DNA of 13,532 nucleotides from Clostridia bacterium (GTDB lineage: Bacteria > Bacillota > Clostridia > Oscillospirales > Acutalibacteraceae), in contig JAFTCS010000028.1 of the NCBI GenBank assembly GCA_017454565.1, forward strand, positions 1 to 13,532, in the 5' to 3' direction. The position numbers were made by a program, and so were the translations under genes. Positions 7,364-13,532 of the stretch are shown here, in pieces; position 1 is the first letter of the stretch; each line of letters begins with the position of its first letter. The notes under the pieces were generated by a model that saw only the letters and a list, made by a program, of their open reading frames with translations, had not been told where the DNA came from and did not search any database.

Positions 7364-8080
7364 TCAGGCTTTTGCTTTGATCTTCTTTTCGGTGCCGTTA
7401 AGCAGGCGCTTTATGTTATCCTTGTGCCGCACGAGCACCAGAACTCCTATCAAAAAGGCGATGACAGCCGAGAATATCACAAAAGGCAGAGTCGGTGCCG
7501 GCAGCGTAGAAAATGACGATGTCACACCCTTGTAATCAAGGAATCTCCAAAGGAATGCCGTGAGTGTATAGACGGAAAAGTTTATCACCGCGCAAAGCGA
7601 GATGATGTGAGCAATCAGGAAGAAGATCGCAAACAGTATCAGCGCGCAAAGCAGGGTTCTCCAGTCGGTCATAAGCATAACGGCAAAGGATGTTACCACG
7701 CCCTTGCCTCCCTTGAACTTGTAATATATAGGAAAAGTATGTCCAACCACCGCAAAAAGACCGGCAATGTACATCAGATAGCCTCTGTAGATGTCTGCGT
7801 TCTCGCCGCCGGCGTTTATCATAAGCAGTATAGCTATCAGTACGGAAACTATGCCTTTAAGGAAATCCCCGATAAAGGTAATCACTGCCGGAACCTTGCC
7901 CACACAGCGCAGCACGTTGGTAAAGCCTGCGTTGCCGCTGCCCATGGTCCTTATATCCTTGTGCAGCACTATTCCGGTGACAATTATCGAAGTATTTACG
8001 CTGCTGATCAGGTAAGAAGCAACGATGGCAATTATTACCTGCAGCCAGCAGGCAGAGAAAAATCCCGTTATTTCTTCCAC
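7364..8080 (-). CDS. plsY: Acyl-phosphate:glycerol-3-phosphate acyltransferase
   Basis: A membrane acyltransferase that transfers an acyl chain from acyl-phosphate (made by PlsX) to glycerol 3-phosphate, giving lysophosphatidic acid, the first step of phospholipid synthesis. The three family motifs are present: GSGNAGFTNVLR at 47-58 (phenylalanine where alanine is common), GDFLKG at about 70-75, and GHTFPIYYKFKGGKG around 105-120. Several membrane helices fill the rest, and the C-terminus is basic. I choose the GTG at 8080 (238 residues) because AGAGGTG lies 6 bases upstream. A longer frame from a GTG at 8122 would overlap der by 23 bases and add a polar, non-family N-terminus. It follows der by 19 bases, a common order in Clostridia, and ends at its own terminator. 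Confidence 0.93.
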   Translation of the reverse strand: MEEITGFFSACWLQVIIAIVASYLISSVNTSIIVTGIVLHKDIRTMGSGNAGFTNVLRCVGKVPAVITFIGDFLKGIVSVLIAILLMINAGGENADIYRGYLMYIAGLFAVVGHTFPIYYKFKGGKGVVTSFAVMLMTDWRTLLCALILFAIFFLIAHIISLCAVINFSVYTLTAFLWRFLDYKGVTSSFSTLPAPTLPFVIFSAVIAFLIGVLVLVRHKDNIKRLLNGTEKKIKAKA

Positions 8081-8099
8081 AAAAAACACCTCTGTTATT

Positions 8100-9428
8100 T
8101 CACTGTTTATCCTTATCTCCACGCTCTCTTATCACAAAGCGTATCGGAGTACCCTGCATGCCGAATGTATCTCTGATGCGGTTCTCAATGTACCTCTGAT
8201 ATGAGAAGTGGAAAAGCTCGGCCGAGTTTACGAAGCACACGAATGTCGGCGGCTTTACGCCCGACTGTGTCATGTAGAGTATTTTCAGCCTTCTGCCCTT
8301 GTCTGTGGGAGGCTGTACTCTTGCCACAGCCTCGCTGAGCAGGTCGTTGAGCGTACCGGTGGATATCCTCATAGCTGCGGAGTTCACCACTGTTACGATC
8401 ATCTCGAACAGCCTGTCAAGCCGCTGACCTGTCTTGGCGGAAATAAACACCATAGGCGCATAAGACATGAACGAGAAGTCATTTTCAAGCTTCCTGCGGA
8501 ACTCATTCATGGTCTTGTCATTCTTTTCAACGGCGTCCCACTTGTTGACAACAATTATACATGCCTTGCCGGATTCATGTGCAAGACCGGCGATCTTGGA
8601 ATCCTGCTCGGCAAAGCCTACGGTAGCGTCTATCATTATAAGGCAGACGTCACTGCGCTCTATGGCCATTTTCGCGCGGATGATGCTGTATTTTTCAATG
8701 TCATCCTCTATGCGGCTGCTGCGTCTTATGCCGGCGGTATCCGTAAGGCGGAACCGGCCGAATTTGTTCTCTATGGTGGTGTCAATGCTGTCTCTGGTCG
8801 TGCCCGCGATATCGGACACTATGCAGCGCTCTTCACCGGTAAGCTTGTTGACAAGAGATGACTTGCCGGCATTCGGACGCCCGATAATGGCAACGCTTAC
8901 GGTCTCGTCATCTTCATCGGCGCCGGCGTCCTCGGGGAGCTGCTCAAAAACGGCGTCCAGCAGATCTCCTGTGCCGTGTCCGTGGACTGACGATACCCGG
9001 ATCGGGTCGCCCAGCCCTAAATTATAGAATTCATAAAAGGCAGGCTCGGGTTCGCCTACGCGGTCACACTTGTTTACGCACAGCACAACGGGTCTGTTGC
9101 TGCGCTGGAGCATTTCGGCGACCTCATGGTCGGTAGCCACAACGCCTGAGCTGAGGTCGGTGACAAGCACGATAACATCGGCTGCTTCTATGGCAAGCTG
9201 AGCCTGACGGCGCATCTGTTTAAGTATAATGTCGTCGGAATAAGGCTCGATGCCGCCTGTATCAACAAGGGTTATCTTCCTGCCGCGCCACTCGCATTCT
9301 CCGAAGATCCTGTCCCTGGTGACGCCCGGGGTATCGTTTACGATAGCGATACGCTGCCCCACAAGCTTATTGAAGAGTGTGGACTTGCCCACATTAGGTC
9401 TGCCCACAATTGCAACTACGGGTCTCAT
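8100..9428 (-). CDS. der: Ribosome assembly GTPase Der (EngA)
   Basis: A GTPase with tandem G domains needed for maturation of the 50S ribosomal subunit. The 442 residues are the standard length. G domain 1 has GRPNVGKS at 9-16, DTGG at 56-59 and NKCD at 119-122. An acidic linker follows (about 167-176). G domain 2 has GRPNAGKS at 183-190, DTAG at 230-233 and NKWD at 295-298. The C-terminal ~100 residues form the KH-like RNA-binding domain (with RLKILYMTQ and PPTFVCFVN). The ATG at 9428 follows AGAAGGAGG at 10 bases. It is the first gene of the der-plsY unit. Confidence 0.97.
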   Translation of the reverse strand: MRPVVAIVGRPNVGKSTLFNKLVGQRIAIVNDTPGVTRDRIFGECEWRGRKITLVDTGGIEPYSDDIILKQMRRQAQLAIEAADVIVLVTDLSSGVVATDHEVAEMLQRSNRPVVLCVNKCDRVGEPEPAFYEFYNLGLGDPIRVSSVHGHGTGDLLDAVFEQLPEDAGADEDDETVSVAIIGRPNAGKSSLVNKLTGEERCIVSDIAGTTRDSIDTTIENKFGRFRLTDTAGIRRSSRIEDDIEKYSIIRAKMAIERSDVCLIMIDATVGFAEQDSKIAGLAHESGKACIIVVNKWDAVEKNDKTMNEFRRKLENDFSFMSYAPMVFISAKTGQRLDRLFEMIVTVVNSAAMRISTGTLNDLLSEAVARVQPPTDKGRRLKILYMTQSGVKPPTFVCFVNSAELFHFSYQRYIENRIRDTFGMQGTPIRFVIRERGDKDKQ

Positions 9429-9506
9429 GGTATGTCTGCCTCCTTCTATATATACTACAAGCTGATACTATTCCCGAACAAAAACATTCTATCGGTTTAT
9501 CTGAAT

Positions 9507-9515
9507 ATTATAGCA
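9507..9515 (-). promoter_or_regulatory. Extended -10 promoter of der-plsY
   Basis: Read leftward the sequence is TGC followed by TATAAT (9507-9512), an extended -10 with no convincing -35 box. The leader to the der ATG would be about 70 bases. Confidence 0.6.
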
Positions 9516-9556
9516 GACGACAAAAATATTCTTACTTAGAGTGATATCCGAAGGGG

Positions 9557-9583
9557 TGTGGGGGCGACCGGTATGCCCCCACA
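9557..9583. repeat. Perfect GC-rich hairpin, REP-like intergenic element
   Basis: TGTGGGGGC (9557-9565) is a perfect inverted copy of GCCCCCACA (9575-9583) with a 9-base loop. A 10-base palindrome ATCAGCTGAT (9584-9593) abuts it. There is no T run on either strand, so it is not a standard terminator. The GGGGCGACC phrase is like short intergenic repeats common in gut Firmicutes; membership is inferred from appearance only. Confidence 0.5.
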
Positions 9584-9648
9584 ATCAGCTGATGATTTAT
9601 CAAAGTATAAATAATAATGTCGTTTACTATAGTAATATCACTATATTC

Positions 9649-10095
9649 TCAAATTCTTGGCTTTTTATTCATTTTTACACACTCAAAGCTCCAGCTTTTG
9701 ATAATCTCATTATCCATGCGATTGTATCCAAGCTTTTCGTAAAACCCCGATGCGACTACCCTGCTATCGATTCGAATTTCACTATATCCGAGCTCAACTA
9801 TCCACTTTTCAGCTTCTCTTATAACCATACTGCCAAGATGCTGATTGCGATATTCCGGCAGAACAACTACTCTGCCTATCATTACACAATCACTGCTCAG
9901 TTCATAAAAGCGACAGGTAGCCACAGGATATTCGTCATCAAGCAAAACTATGTATCTGCTTTCGTCTCCGTCATGTTCGTCAAACTCCTCCCGTAAAGAA
10001 ATATGATACTGACGGTTCATCCCCTGTATCCTGACAGAATACGCTCCTGCTCGCTGCCACTCTTCTTCTGCTCTCATTACACTTATCTTGTTCAT
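9649..10095 (-). CDS. GNAT family N-acetyltransferase
   Basis: A 148-residue acetyl-CoA-dependent acyltransferase of unknown substrate. The core motif A is clear: RVVVLPEYRNQHLG at 75-88, with the R-N-Q-H-L-G pyrophosphate-binding loop. ASGFYEKLGY (about 115-125) is the usual C-terminal motif, and a preceding strand pair YIVLLDDEYPVATCRFY gives the standard fold opening. The ATG at 10095 is chosen because GGGAG lies 7 bases upstream. A longer frame begins at 10161 but would translate a degenerate 12-base tandem repeat. It lies 49 bases after a small Cys-containing gene and is probably cotranscribed with it. The region is visibly more AT-rich than der or gdhA, which hints at later acquisition. 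Its size also fits GNAT toxins of toxin-antitoxin pairs, but the partner is not a ribbon-helix-helix antitoxin. Confidence 0.88.
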   Translation of the reverse strand: MNKISVMRAEEEWQRAGAYSVRIQGMNRQYHISLREEFDEHDGDESRYIVLLDDEYPVATCRFYELSSDCVMIGRVVVLPEYRNQHLGSMVIREAEKWIVELGYSEIRIDSRVVASGFYEKLGYNRMDNEIIKSWSFECVKMNKKPRI

Positions 10096-10108
10096 TGATC
10101 CACTCCCT

Positions 10109-10156
10109 CGTTTTATCGGGTCATTTATCAGGTCATTTGTTGGGTCATTGATATGC
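10109..10156 (-). repeat. Degenerate 12-bp tandem repeat
   Basis: Four 12-base units lie between the small Cys gene and the GNAT gene. The two central units, tcatttatcagg (10121-10132) and tcatttgttggg (10133-10144), are the most alike; the outer two are degenerate. The stop codon of the upstream gene lies in the last unit. On the coding strand the units place several ATGA start-stop tetramers in a row. Confidence 0.5.
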
Positions 10157-10429
10157 AGCAATTATTACATCACTACATAGTTTCCCTCTATATCCTTTAT
10201 TTTTCTCAGCGATCCTTTGCAGTTCTAATGCTTCCCAGTAAGGGTTATCATTAAACTTTTGAAAATAGAAACATTCTTTCTTAGCGCATTCTTTGTTTTT
10301 AAGGACATTTTTCGTTATATAACCTTTGTGTTCGGGGAAATGGCAAAATCCTACAAGATTATCTTTTCTCATGAAGAGACATTCTCCTCCAACGATTTTT
10401 GCTTCTATGTAGCCAGAATCATCAGTCAT
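10145..10429 (-). CDS. Small Cys-containing protein of unknown function
   Basis: I do not recognise this 94-residue protein. It has no signal peptide or membrane segment. Cysteines at 17, 29, 48 and 53, with H30 and H34 nearby, could make a small metal site; C48 and C53 lie in a CAKKEC group. A sixty-residue core reads as a compact domain (CHFPEHKGYIT, then FNDNPYWEALELQ). The ATG at 10429 follows AAAGGAAGTGAG at a good distance. A longer frame starting at 10516 would read through two palindromic repeats and is less likely. It precedes the GNAT gene by 49 bases, so the two probably form an operon downstream of an extended -10 promoter and a repeat array. Base composition is AT-rich. Confidence 0.7.
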   Translation of the reverse strand: MTDDSGYIEAKIVGGECLFMRKDNLVGFCHFPEHKGYITKNVLKNKECAKKECFYFQKFNDNPYWEALELQRIAEKNKGYRGKLCSDVIIAAYQ

Positions 10430-10451
10430 ATAACTCACTTCCTTTGTACCA

Positions 10452-10518
10452 AGTTGGTGTATCGGTGATTGACCAACTAAATATCCACTCCGGTTGGTGT
10501 ATTGAGGATAGACCAACT
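10452..10518. promoter_or_regulatory. Array of four alternating half-sites at 20-bp steps (putative operator)
   Basis: Four 7-bp half-sites are centred at 10455, 10475, 10495 and 10515: AGTTGGT, ACCAACT, GGTTGGT, ACCAACT. Orientation alternates, and each spacer is exactly 13 bases. The two 27-bp halves of the array match at 22 positions. Half-sites two helical turns apart on one DNA face suit a dimeric or oligomeric regulator. In RNA, each half could fold into a 6-7-bp hairpin. The array lies between the predicted promoter and the ribosome site of the small Cys gene. Confidence 0.7.
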
Positions 10519-10550
10519 GAAATACAAGCCTTTCCCCTATTCCCTACATT

Positions 10551-10559
10551 ATTATATCA
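10551..10559 (-). promoter_or_regulatory. Extended -10 promoter for the small gene/GNAT unit
   Basis: Read leftward, TGA is followed directly by TATAAT (10551-10556). There is no good -35 box. Transcription would start near 10544, leaving a leader of about 115 bases that contains the half-site array. Confidence 0.55.
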
Positions 10560-10560
10560 C

Positions 10561-10608
10561 AAAAGCTCTACTACAACTACTATTTAAAATATTTACATTA
10601 GAGCTTTT
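10561..10608 (-). terminator. Possible weak terminator of hen1-pnkp
   Basis: AAAAGCTCTA (10561-10570) and TAGAGCTTTT (10599-10608) form a perfect 10-bp stem with a 28-base AT-rich loop, 15 bases after the pnkp stop. The T run is short (four, inside the stem), so termination would be weak. The stem abuts the extended -10 of the next unit. Confidence 0.45.
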
Positions 10609-10623
10609 TGGTTTAAATCCAAT

Positions 10624-13188
10624 TTATAACCTCGGGTCAACCGGTTCGCTTTCAAGTGCCAATACTCCAAAAACACATTCATGCACACGGTAAAGCGGCT
10701 CACCCATAACAAATCTGTCAAGAGACTCCATTCCGAGTGAAAACTCTCTCAATGCAAGACTACGCTTTCTTGTAAGTGAACGGCTCTTTAGACGCTTTAA
10801 ATTCTCAGGCATAAGGTATTCCGGACCGTAAATGATACGCAGATATTCACGTCCTCTGCACTTTACAGCCGGCTGATTTACTTCTCCCTTATACTTTGCC
10901 GTAAAGAACTCTGGCTTTACAACCATCCCTTCTCCTCCGTTACCCGTAAGGCTCAGCCACCATGCAATGCCTCTTTGTACGCTGCTCTCATCATTAACAT
11001 CAACAGCGATGTAATTTGTTGCAATGAAGATCGGGTCTGTTCCGGTGCAATATTTTCTTATCGTTTCCATGTGCCATATATGCTCCTTATCAGAAAAAAC
11101 CTGTCCTTCTGATGCAAGAATATGGAAGGGGGCAATCTTCAAATCATCCACGCTCTTAACATTCCAGCAGTATTCACGGTACGCTCTGACATATCCGTCC
11201 ATTGCGTCCTTCTTCTGATTGAACTCCGCTAAAAGCTCAGCCGGGTCAAAGCTTTCTCCCGATGTGCCTTCCGGAACATCATATTGAACATTCTTTCTTT
11301 GACACAGCTTTTGAAGTGCCTCTGTAACCGCTGTAAGACCGTCACGTCCTGCACGGCCTACAGGGGCATACTGCTTTTCAAGAAGTTCCTGTGCCTTTTC
11401 CGACCATGGCATAAGCTCGGTATCAAAACAAACCCAATCCGTATTGAAGTCACTCCAGAAGCCCGTCTTTGCAAGCACAGAATCCAGCCTGTCAAGAACT
11501 TCATTCTGAATTGTATTGTCTGTAAAGAACTGCCGTCCTGTACGTGTATAAATTATTCCTCTGCTGCCGTCAGTGATTCGGAAACGCTTTTTTGCAGCTT
11601 CTGCATTTCGGCAAAGTACTATCACGGCACGGGAACCCATGTGCTTTTTCTCGCAGATAACCTTCCCCACTCCATGACTGCGGTAATACTCAAAAGCCTC
11701 CAACGGATGTTCCAAAAAGCCTTCCAGTTCACTTGTCTTACAGGGTGACATTGTAGGAGGCAGATAGATCAGCCAATGAGGATCAGCCGCAAATCGTGAC
11801 ATAATCTCCAATGCAGCGGCACTGTTTTTTTCGTGAATGTTGATAGACGGCATGAGCTTTGTCTGCAAATACAGCTTGCCACCGATATCTCCCAGCGTCA
11901 GAATATCATCAGGTTCCTCCGGCTTTTCAGAAAGCGGCTTTACAGGCTCATAATACTGACGCAGTGCCTTAACACTGACACATTCCTTTTCGGGATAGCG
12001 TAAGGCTGTCAGTTTTCCACCAAAGACACAGCCTGTATCAATACAATATGTACCGTTCAGAGCCTGTACCTCAGTATGAGGAATATGACCGTATACAACT
12101 GTTGAACGTCCGCGGTAATCGGCAGCCCAGTCAAGACGGACAGGCAAACCGTATTCATCCGTTTCTCCGGTAGTCTCACCGTACAAGCAGAAATCACGCA
12201 CACGCATAGAACCTCTGCCGATGTATTTTTCCTTGATGCCCGCATGAGAAATAACAAGCTTACCGTCATCGAGTACATAATGACTTACAAGACCGTCAAG
12301 AAATGATGTGACCTCGTTTATGAAATCCTCTCCTGCTGCATCAAGCTGTGAGACAGTGATATCCAAACCGTGTGTTTTCTGCAAACTCTTTCCTCTCAGG
12401 TATTTCAGCAGCTTTACATCATGGTTTCCGGGAACGGCTATGGCATTTCCGGACTTAACCATATCCATCACAAGACGGAGAACTTCCGTATTCTTTGTTC
12501 CTCTGTCGCAGAGATCACCCAAAAAAGCAGCTTGTCTGCCAAAGGGATGATAGTAAATGCCACTCTCGTTCTTTATGTAGCCAAGCTTTTCAAGCAGCAT
12601 AACAAGTTCATCACAGCAGCCGTGAATATCACCGATAATATCAAACGGTCCGTGAAGCTCACACTTATCGTTCCAAAGCTTTGTACGAACTATTTCTGCA
12701 TTGTCTATTTCCTCCTGAGAACTCAGAACATACACGAAGCGGAAACCGTCCTTCTTCAGATGTCTGATACACTTTCTCAGGCTGGTAAAATGGCTGTGTA
12801 TTACTCTGTCGGGATAGGCCCTGTCAGCACGGTTTTTGTTTCTTTGCATAAGCTCCTTTTCCGGAAGATCAAGCACTATTGCAACCGAATGTACATTCTG
12901 CTTACGGGCAAGTTCAAGAACCTGCTGTCTTGCACTGTTTGAAAGATTTGTTGCATCGATTACAGTTGTTTTCATCCTGTCAAGACGCTTGTTTGCCGCA
13001 TAATACAAAAGCTCAAAGGCATCCGCTGAAACAGTCTGATCGTTTTCGTCATCACAGACCATTGCGCGGAAATGATCCGATGAAAGAACCTCTGTATCCT
13101 TGAAATGCTTATGCGCAAAGGTGGTCTTTCCGCTGGATGTTGCTCCGATCATTGCCACAAGCGCAAATTCCGGTATCTCTATACGCAT
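10624..13188 (-). CDS. pnkp: Polynucleotide kinase-phosphatase-ligase of the Pnkp/Hen1 RNA repair system
   Basis: A three-module enzyme that heals and seals RNAs cut by ribotoxins. The N-terminal kinase has the P-loop GATSSGKT (15-22), D38 as likely general base, and R116, R120 and R123, at the same positions as in the Clostridium thermocellum enzyme. The metallophosphoesterase removes 2',3'-cyclic or 3' phosphates: GDIHG (D187, H189), GDLCDRG (D225), GNHD (N255, H256), SHAG (H315) and YGH (H368). The C-terminal adenylyltransferase/ligase has K515 in CEKKHMGSR as nucleophile, EGMVVKP as motif IV and a KCRGREYLRIIYGP segment. The product is 854 residues. I choose the ATG at 13188: GGGAG lies 10 bases upstream, and the numbering of catalytic residues then matches the family. 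An ATG at 13224 is also in frame. It overlaps the hen1 stop by 10 bases, so translation is probably coupled. The ligase requires Hen1 for sealing. Confidence 0.96.
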   Translation of the reverse strand: MRIEIPEFALVAMIGATSSGKTTFAHKHFKDTEVLSSDHFRAMVCDDENDQTVSADAFELLYYAANKRLDRMKTTVIDATNLSNSARQQVLELARKQNVHSVAIVLDLPEKELMQRNKNRADRAYPDRVIHSHFTSLRKCIRHLKKDGFRFVYVLSSQEEIDNAEIVRTKLWNDKCELHGPFDIIGDIHGCCDELVMLLEKLGYIKNESGIYYHPFGRQAAFLGDLCDRGTKNTEVLRLVMDMVKSGNAIAVPGNHDVKLLKYLRGKSLQKTHGLDITVSQLDAAGEDFINEVTSFLDGLVSHYVLDDGKLVISHAGIKEKYIGRGSMRVRDFCLYGETTGETDEYGLPVRLDWAADYRGRSTVVYGHIPHTEVQALNGTYCIDTGCVFGGKLTALRYPEKECVSVKALRQYYEPVKPLSEKPEEPDDILTLGDIGGKLYLQTKLMPSINIHEKNSAAALEIMSRFAADPHWLIYLPPTMSPCKTSELEGFLEHPLEAFEYYRSHGVGKVICEKKHMGSRAVIVLCRNAEAAKKRFRITDGSRGIIYTRTGRQFFTDNTIQNEVLDRLDSVLAKTGFWSDFNTDWVCFDTELMPWSEKAQELLEKQYAPVGRAGRDGLTAVTEALQKLCQRKNVQYDVPEGTSGESFDPAELLAEFNQKKDAMDGYVRAYREYCWNVKSVDDLKIAPFHILASEGQVFSDKEHIWHMETIRKYCTGTDPIFIATNYIAVDVNDESSVQRGIAWWLSLTGNGGEGMVVKPEFFTAKYKGEVNQPAVKCRGREYLRIIYGPEYLMPENLKRLKSRSLTRKRSLALREFSLGMESLDRFVMGEPLYRVHECVFGVLALESEPVDPRL

Positions 13189-13532
13189 ATTGTAAACACT
13201 CCCATCTGTGTCGGAGAACCGCATTTTTCGTCTGTTTCTCCGATATTCTGATATTTAACGGTATAACCGAATTCTTTGCAGATATGTCCGCACCAATTCC
13301 GGAATTCCTCTCTCGTCCATTCAAAACGGTGATCCTTATGTCTGAGCGTACCGTTTTCAAGAGTTGGATAATTGTCATTGTACTCTTTATTCGGGGTTGT
13401 CACGATCACTGCTTTCGGTCTGGCACAGCCGAACAGAACCTTTTCAAAAAGCGGTATTCTGCCTTCGTCCATGTGTTCGATAACTTCAACAACACAGGCT
13501 GCGTCAAAGCCCTCAAAACGCTTGTCTTTATA
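13179..13532 (-). CDS. hen1: Hen1 3'-terminal RNA ribose 2'-O-methyltransferase, C-terminal part
   Basis: The 117 C-terminal codons of bacterial Hen1, with the gene running off the right edge. Hen1 methylates the 2'-OH at the 3' end of a cut RNA before Pnkp ligates it, so the repaired junction resists the same toxin. The visible part is the methyltransferase core. It starts YKDKRFEGFDAACVV and has EVIEHMD with the E-x-x-E-H metal ligands. Next come RPKAVIVTTPNKEYN (substrate/SAM loop) and LRHKDHRFEWTREEF, which supplies a further histidine ligand. It ends at TAG 13179-13181, inside the start of pnkp. The N-terminal ligase-activating half lies outside the window. Confidence 0.94.
   Translation of the reverse strand, partial: YKDKRFEGFDAACVVEVIEHMDEGRIPLFEKVLFGCARPKAVIVTTPNKEYNDNYPTLENGTLRHKDHRFEWTREEFRNWCGHICKEFGYTVKYQNIGETDEKCGSPTQMGVFTICV

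Noticed and set aside
7097..7516. Rightward open frame of 139 codons across the cvpA-plsY gap
   Set aside because: It runs through the plsY terminator and the antisense end of plsY, has no ribosome site, and its composition follows the structured element; it is a chance frame.
10430..10516. N-terminal extension of the small Cys protein starting at 10516
   Set aside because: It would translate the 20-bp half-site array, and a good ribosome site serves the ATG at 10429.
10452..10518. Small CRISPR-like array
   Set aside because: The repeats are 7 bp, alternate in orientation and have a 20-bp step; no 25-40 bp direct repeats with unique spacers or cas genes are present.
13189..13224. Longer Pnkp start at 13224
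   Set aside because: The start at 13188 places K21, D38, R116, R120, R123, D187 and H189 at the family's numbering and has a better-spaced ribosome site; the longer form adds 12 non-family residues.

Overview
The window reads as a chromosomal segment of a Gram-positive Clostridia member, most likely a gut or rumen Ruminococcus-like (Oscillospiraceae) bacterium. This is inferred from strong AGGAGG-type ribosome binding sites, use of GTG and TTG starts, a hexameric glutamate dehydrogenase close to the Clostridium symbiosum type, a zinc-finger ClpE-like unfoldase, the der-plsY pairing and a bacterial Pnkp/Hen1 RNA repair cassette. No rRNA, tRNA, transposase, integrase or CRISPR array is visible.

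Left part (1-3260, rightward genes): the 3' two thirds of a glutamate dehydrogenase gene with an apparent one-base frameshift near 580-590, closed by a strong terminator; a single-gene methylenetetrahydrofolate reductase unit (metF) with a near-consensus promoter; and a secreted lipoprotein of unknown function. The lipoprotein frame is cut by an in-frame amber codon, and 51 further sensible codons follow it up to a TAA placed directly before a bidirectional terminator.

Central part (3310-9428, leftward genes): two housekeeping operons. cvpA-pgsA-clpE has a good promoter upstream of cvpA and probably ends at the shared terminator at 3216-3258. der-plsY starts from an extended -10 promoter and ends at a strong terminator at 7321-7355. 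They cover membrane phospholipid synthesis (PlsY, PgsA), ribosome assembly (Der), protein quality control (ClpE-like) and a CvpA-family membrane protein. Between the operons lies a compact, highly structured intergenic sequence that folds on paper as a perfect three-way junction.

Right part (9540-13532, leftward genes): more accessory in character. A small Cys-containing protein of unknown family and a GNAT acetyltransferase form an AT-richer two-gene unit. It is preceded by four 7-bp half-sites in alternating orientation at exactly 20-bp steps. Upstream of this unit sits the RNA repair pair hen1-pnkp. Hen1 (only its C-terminal 117 codons are in the window) 2'-O-methylates 3' ends, and Pnkp carries 5' kinase, 2',3' phosphatase and ligase modules. 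The two genes overlap by 10 bases and are presumably translationally coupled. Pnkp/Hen1 is an established RNA repair system. The least explained items here are the 20-bp half-site array with its small Cys protein/GNAT pair, the amber-interrupted lipoprotein and the three-way-junction element.
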